DNA from: Halobacillus_B rhizosphaerae | GTDB taxonomy: Bacteria; Bacillota; Bacilli; Bacillales; Halobacillaceae | Reading direction: 5' to 3' | DNA: 64,000 bases | Assembly (NCBI RefSeq): GCF_046719735.1 | Contig: NZ_JAUTWQ010000008.1 | Coordinates: 62,001-126,000, forward strand | Shown here: one piece after another, positions 60,391 through 64,000 of the stretch | How positions within the stretch are numbered: the first letter of the stretch is position 1 | How the letters are laid out: each line of letters starts with the position of its first letter | Translations under genes and position numbers: made by a program | The notes under the pieces: generated by a model | What the model was told of the DNA's origin: nothing | Databases searched by the model: none | The model's input: only the letters and a program-made list of their open reading frames with translations

Positions 60391-61524
60391 ATGAATTCCA
60401 ATAAACTAATTATCGTCGGTTTACCAATGATTGCGGTCACATATGGCTTATCCCGATTTAGTTACGGGTTAATGCTCCCTTATATAAGTGAATCCATACA
60501 CATGAATTCCTCTACTTCAGGTTTGATCTCGTCCTTGTCTTATCTTGCTTACTGTATAGCAATCGTATTAGCTATGGTATTTTCCAGGCGATTTACCCCT
60601 AAATTTATTTTAATGACTGCGGGATTTTCTTCCATTTTGGGATTGGGATTGATCGCTGTTTCATCTAATCCGTTACTATTGGGGGTAGGAATTTTCACAG
60701 CTGGCCTGAGTACAGGATTTTCTTCACCGCCGTATGCAGCTATTGTGAATGAAACGATTGAGAAGAATCGGCAGAACCAGACGAATTCATGGATCAACTC
60801 TGGAACAAGTATTGGAACCGCAGTGACGGGGCTGGTGGCAATCATGCTGGGCGATCAGTGGAGAGTAAGTTACCTGATTTATATGGGAATTGCGATTCTA
60901 GTCTTACTTGTTAATTACAAATTCCTTCCCGTACACCATTCAGGGGAAAAGCAGGCGATCATTCGTTTTCGAAAAGAGAATTGGCGGAACTCCTTGCCGC
61001 TGATCATAGCTTCGATCTTATTAGGGATTTCTAGTTCCGCTTATTGGACCTTCTCTCGAGATTTTATTTTGAATTTAGAAAGCGCTCCTGACTATCTTGG
61101 CGAATGGTTTTGGGTGATTATCGGGGCAGCAGGATTATTGGGTGGGACGGTAGGGGCCGTCATCAATAAGGTCGGGATAAGTCGTGCGTACCGGATTTCT
61201 GTGGTGCTGCTCTCTACATCATCCCTGACTTTAGTGCTTGTTTCAGGAAACAAAATGACTGCATTTCTTTCACCCACCCTTTTTGGAAGCTCTTATATTT
61301 TCATAACGGGGGTATTAATCGTTTGGGGAATTTCCGTATTCAAGAGTAACCCTTCTCTAGGGCTGGGAGTTCCGTTCGTTCTTCTGGCATTTGGACAAGT
61401 GATCGGATCAACGCTTGCCGGAATGATTGCGGATATTGCAGGATATCCTTTGTTGTTTATTGTCTACTCCCTTATTAGTGTTTTCACCATCATTTTAAAG
61501 CCTAAAAGCGTGCAGGCACGTTGA
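60391..61524 (+). CDS. MFS transporter, YbfB/YjiJ family
   Basis: 377 aa, about eleven to twelve helices. 'VTYGLSRFSYGLMLPYI' at the N-terminus is diagnostic of the MFS_4 (YbfB/YjiJ) group. AAAAGGAG precedes the ATG. Controlled by the adjacent TetR. Likely efflux of a compound sensed by TetR; substrate unknown. Confidence 0.85.
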   Translation: MNSNKLIIVGLPMIAVTYGLSRFSYGLMLPYISESIHMNSSTSGLISSLSYLAYCIAIVLAMVFSRRFTPKFILMTAGFSSILGLGLIAVSSNPLLLGVGIFTAGLSTGFSSPPYAAIVNETIEKNRQNQTNSWINSGTSIGTAVTGLVAIMLGDQWRVSYLIYMGIAILVLLVNYKFLPVHHSGEKQAIIRFRKENWRNSLPLIIASILLGISSSAYWTFSRDFILNLESAPDYLGEWFWVIIGAAGLLGGTVGAVINKVGISRAYRISVVLLSTSSLTLVLVSGNKMTAFLSPTLFGSSYIFITGVLIVWGISVFKSNPSLGLGVPFVLLAFGQVIGSTLAGMIADIAGYPLLFIVYSLISVFTIILKPKSVQAR

Positions 61525-61653
61525 TGGATGGTGACATATGTTAATCATTGTTATCCTTGCAAAAGCATAGGCGTTTTTTGAATGTAGTTTTAAATGGACG
61601 AAGTTGGTTGCTTAAAGAAGAGAAATATTAAATACTTTGTATAGTGAAAGGTA

Positions 61654-61692
61654 TTCAAAAAAACTGTCCCTAAAAGGAACAGTTTTTTTGAA
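61654..61692. terminator. Bidirectional terminator
   Basis: TTCAAAAAAACTGT / ACAGTTTTTTTGAA, with CC/GG at the loop end. Between the MFS gene and a convergent small gene. Although it contains TGTCCC, it lacks the other parts of the dispersed repeat family. Confidence 0.85.
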
Positions 61693-61697
61693 TAAGG

Positions 61698-61925
61698 CTA
61701 TTTGGTTGCTTTAAATAAAGCTTTACCTTGGTTGTAGACAAACCTTTCCCATCGCGCTAACAAGCCGGTTCCATTTTCGCCAGCTTCAATTTTAGAGGCG
61801 TGATTTTCATGAAACTCTGCAACCTTTTTATTATGCTGACTATGCCAATTGTTTGTTTTTTTATGGATTTTAGCCATTTTCTTATTGTGTTTATTATGCC
61901 AATCTGTAACATTAAGATTTGTCAT
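61698..61925 (-). CDS. 75-aa protein with 18-residue His-rich tandem repeats
   Basis: Starts at ATG 61925 (AGGGAAATCG upstream). Two repeats of 18 residues, 'WHNKHNKKMAKIHKKTNN' and 'WHSQHNKKVAEFHENHAS', occupy residues 9-44. His and Lys/Asn positions are conserved. The rest is a basic helix with 'LLARWERFVYNQGKALFKATK'. No signal peptide. A metal- or nucleic-acid-binding peptide is possible; no family known. Confidence 0.6.
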   Translation of the reverse strand: MTNLNVTDWHNKHNKKMAKIHKKTNNWHSQHNKKVAEFHENHASKIEAGENGTGLLARWERFVYNQGKALFKATK

Positions 61926-62108
61926 CGATTTCCCTTCCTTCAATTTTATTTTTTATGTTAGTTTCATTATATACTACAAAGTTTAAAAAAAGAATGTCTG
62001 TACAACTTTCAGGTGCGCTAGGGTATTCACTGATTTAATTTTTTTTAGAATTAGTAAGTTCATATATTTTCCCTATAACTAACCCTGATAGATGAGGTGG
62101 AATGACAA

Positions 62109-62729
62109 ATGGATAGCATAATATTTGATTTAGATGGCACGCTTTGGGATCCGATTGATACTCTTTTAAAGGCTTGGAATAGCCGTATTAAAGAAAACGA
62201 ACTCATAAAGGCGGAACTAACTCGAACAGATCTAGAAGGAACAATGGGGCTGCAAATGGACGATATGAGTAAAAAATTATTTCCTTACCTAAATGAAGAA
62301 GTACGATTACAAGTCATAAAGGATTGCTTTCAAACCGAAGAGGAATTCCTGCTGAAGCAAGGGGGAAACCTTTATCCTCATGTCGAAGGAGTACTGCAAT
62401 CGCTCTCTAAGTATTACAAGCTCTATATCGTCAGTAATTGTCAGGATGGCTATATAGAAACGTTTTATGAGTTTCATCAGTTGGAAAAGTACTTCTTAGA
62501 TTTTGAAAATCCAGGGAGAACCGGGCTTTCAAAAGGAGAGAACATTGATTTAATCATGAAACGAAACCATTTATCTAATCCGGTTTACGTCGGGGATACG
62601 GAAGGCGACTTCAATGCAGCAAGGTTTGCTGGCATACCCTTTATTTATGCGCGTTATGGATTCGGACAAGTCAGTGATTATGACGATGCCATAGAAAAGT
62701 TTGATGAGCTGATCGATTTATTTTGTTAA
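62109..62729 (+). CDS. HAD-family hydrolase
   Basis: 206 aa. Motif I 'IFDLDGTLWDP' (nucleophile Asp5 region), motif II 'IVSNCQDG', motif III Lys in 'GLSKGENI', motif IV 'YVGDTEGDFNAA'. Phosphoglycolate/beta-phosphoglucomutase-like subfamily with a helical cap. Substrate unknown. GAGGTGG precedes the ATG. Confidence 0.88.
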   Translation: MDSIIFDLDGTLWDPIDTLLKAWNSRIKENELIKAELTRTDLEGTMGLQMDDMSKKLFPYLNEEVRLQVIKDCFQTEEEFLLKQGGNLYPHVEGVLQSLSKYYKLYIVSNCQDGYIETFYEFHQLEKYFLDFENPGRTGLSKGENIDLIMKRNHLSNPVYVGDTEGDFNAARFAGIPFIYARYGFGQVSDYDDAIEKFDELIDLFC

Positions 62730-62780
62730 GTCACCGGAACCGCTTGTCCAAATGGTTGTAGCATTCAACTTAACCTCATC

Positions 62781-62817
62781 AAAAAAAGGCGCAATCCCCA
62801 CAATTGGATTGCGCCTT
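62781..62817 (-). terminator. Terminator of the siderophore ABC operon
   Basis: GGCGCAATCC / GGATTGCGCC stem; on the minus strand it is followed by TTTTTTT (bases 62781-62787). Confidence 0.8.
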
Positions 62818-62884
62818 ACAATTGTTTAATTCCCATTGAAGAGACTAGTCAAGAGCCCTTTGATTGGCCCTTAACTCTCCTATG

Positions 62885-63703
62885 TTATTTAAGCACGACC
62901 TCATGTTTGTGGTGATGACGCCCAATCGGTACAACGGAAGGGGAACCTGAAACAGGATCTTCAATCACTGTACTATGAAGACCAAAGATATCTTGAATCA
63001 AATCTTTGTTAATGACCTTAGACGGTTTACCTTCTGCTGCCAGCTTCCCTTCACGAATGGCGAAAATGTGGTCCGCATAACGAGCGGATAAGTTAATATC
63101 ATGAAGGACCATCACAATGGTAGTTCCGTATTTCTGGTTAAGGTCGGTAAGAAGGTCAAGGATCTCAATTTGATAGGTGATATCTAGAAAGGTAGTTGGT
63201 TCGTCTAATAATAAGATATCGGTTTGCTGGGCGAGGGCCATAGCAACCCACACCCGCTGCCTTTGTCCTCCAGAAAGTTCATCAATAGGATGATTGGCAA
63301 GCTCAGTAATATTCATGATTTCCATGGCTTCGGCCACAGCTTCATAATCCTTATTGGTCCACCCGCTCAGTATAGATTGGTGGGGAAATCTTCCGCGTCC
63401 AACCAAGTCACTGACAGTAATGCCTTCAGGTATAATAGGGGACTGAGGGAGAAGCCCAACCACGCGTGCCAATTTTTTAGCTGGGAGGTTGTGGAGGGGT
63501 TTCCCATCAAGATATACATCGCCGGACTGTGGTTTGATTAGTCTGGACAGTGTTTTAAGAAGCGTTGATTTTCCGCTGCCATTCGCTCCTATAATGACGC
63601 TTATTTGGTTAGGGGGAATGGTAAGGCTGACGGCGTCGATCACAGTCTTTTGATCATAGCCGGCAACGATTTGTTTGGCTTGGAATTGATGCATCGGTTT
63701 CAT
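62885..63703 (-). CDS. Siderophore ABC importer ATPase (FecE/FhuC type, YusV-like)
   Basis: 272 aa. Walker A GANGSGKST, signature LSGGQRQRV, Walker B 'ILLLDEPTTFLD', H-loop 'VLHDINLSARYADH'. Energises uptake of Fe(III)-siderophores through FecCD permeases. B. subtilis YusV serves several such systems. The C-terminus is His-rich (RHHHKHE). TAATG overlap with the permease gene. Confidence 0.88.
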   Translation of the reverse strand: MKPMHQFQAKQIVAGYDQKTVIDAVSLTIPPNQISVIIGANGSGKSTLLKTLSRLIKPQSGDVYLDGKPLHNLPAKKLARVVGLLPQSPIIPEGITVSDLVGRGRFPHQSILSGWTNKDYEAVAEAMEIMNITELANHPIDELSGGQRQRVWVAMALAQQTDILLLDEPTTFLDITYQIEILDLLTDLNQKYGTTIVMVLHDINLSARYADHIFAIREGKLAAEGKPSKVINKDLIQDIFGLHSTVIEDPVSGSPSVVPIGRHHHKHEVVLK

Positions 63704-64000
63704 TACAAATCTCCTTTTTGATTCATTCGGATGAGTAAGTAAATGAGGTAGGGAGCTCCAATCATACCCGTGATAATTCCTACTGGATACCGGACTTCAA
63801 AAGCGAACTGACCCATCAAGTCTGCCCCCAGTACTAAATTAACCCCTACAAGCCCTGCGGGAATGGCGTTGGAAAAGCCGACTCCAACCAGTCTCTTAGC
63901 AATTGGACCTGCCAGAAAAGCTACGAAAGCAATCGGCCCTGTAACGGCTGTAGCGAGCGCAATCATACATACGGAACTCAAAATCAGCGCCATGCGAGCT
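63703..64000 (-). CDS. FecCD-family iron-siderophore permease, C-terminal part
   Basis: About 99 residues up to the window edge; the frame is open to base 64000. 'TAVTGPIAFVAFLAGPIAKRLVG' and 'VRYPVGIITGMIGAPYLIYLLIR' are the last helices of a FecCD permease. The missing N-terminus and probably the binding-protein gene lie to the right. Confidence 0.88.
   Translation of the reverse strand, partial: ARMALILSSVCMIALATAVTGPIAFVAFLAGPIAKRLVGVGFSNAIPAGLVGVNLVLGADLMGQFAFEVRYPVGIITGMIGAPYLIYLLIRMNQKGDL

Noticed and set aside
61654..61692. TGTCCC at 61666 as a further family member
   Set aside because: It is part of an ordinary A/T-rich bidirectional terminator without the GGGACA outer and inner arms.

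Overview
The window looks like a chromosomal segment of a low-to-moderate GC Bacillota of the Bacillaceae type. Ribosome binding sites are strong AGGAGG-like sequences, and GTG and TTG starts are common. Families typical of bacilli are present: an S-box (SAM-I) riboswitch, RodA, a YtrA-type GntR regulator, DUF2089 proteins, a SunI-like protein, a PaiA-like acetyltransferase and many small lipoproteins. I cannot name the genus. There are no rRNA or tRNA genes, no prophage and no CRISPR array.

Layout. 1-3.8 kb: the end of a sensor kinase and a three-gene ABC exporter resembling LnrLMN (YfiLMN). 4.2-8.7 kb: 6-phosphogluconolactonase, rodA and small proteins. 9.2-16.3 kb: a plant-polysaccharide locus with a GH43 glycosidase, a degenerate M24 protein, a sugar ABC importer (binding protein plus two permeases, no ATPase) and a GH2 glycosidase. 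16.5-24 kb: a zinc-ribbon/YARHG membrane protein, a Bcr/CflA efflux pump, a DUF2089 operon, and a reverse operon encoding a 2-hydroxyacid dehydrogenase, RpiA and a KdgK-like kinase behind a cre-like site. 24.4-50.5 kb: an AT-rich accessory stretch of lipoproteins, small membrane proteins, acetyltransferases, NUDIX and VOC proteins, three ABC exporter sets and a RAYT transposase. 50.5-64 kb: a large secreted lamin-tail protein, a DUF2975/XRE pair, a MerR-SnoaL operon, a SAM-riboswitch-controlled sodium symporter, a TetR/MFS pair and a siderophore ABC importer running off the end.

The most striking system is a family of palindromic GGGACA...TGTCCC repeats. About thirty units lie between 3.8 and 34 kb and none were seen from 34 to 64 kb. 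Many form inverted pairs about 95-180 bp long (REPIN architecture). A REP-associated tyrosine transposase (RAYT, TTG 31050-31808) sits among them. The repeat units start 0-13 nt after stop codons again and again. The arm facing the upstream gene usually runs into a T-tract, so these elements look like portable intrinsic terminators, and two genes have absorbed a unit as a C-terminal tail.

Other notable signals are: (i) a TATC array with a nearly constant 21-bp period (52907-53119); (ii) genes whose only well-placed start codon is ATT or ATA, including a MerR regulator; (iii) a textbook MerR promoter with a 19-bp spacer containing a dyad; and (iv) a 44-aa membrane protein between the SAM riboswitch and its symporter. 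All functional calls are made from recognised motifs by eye; no database search was run.
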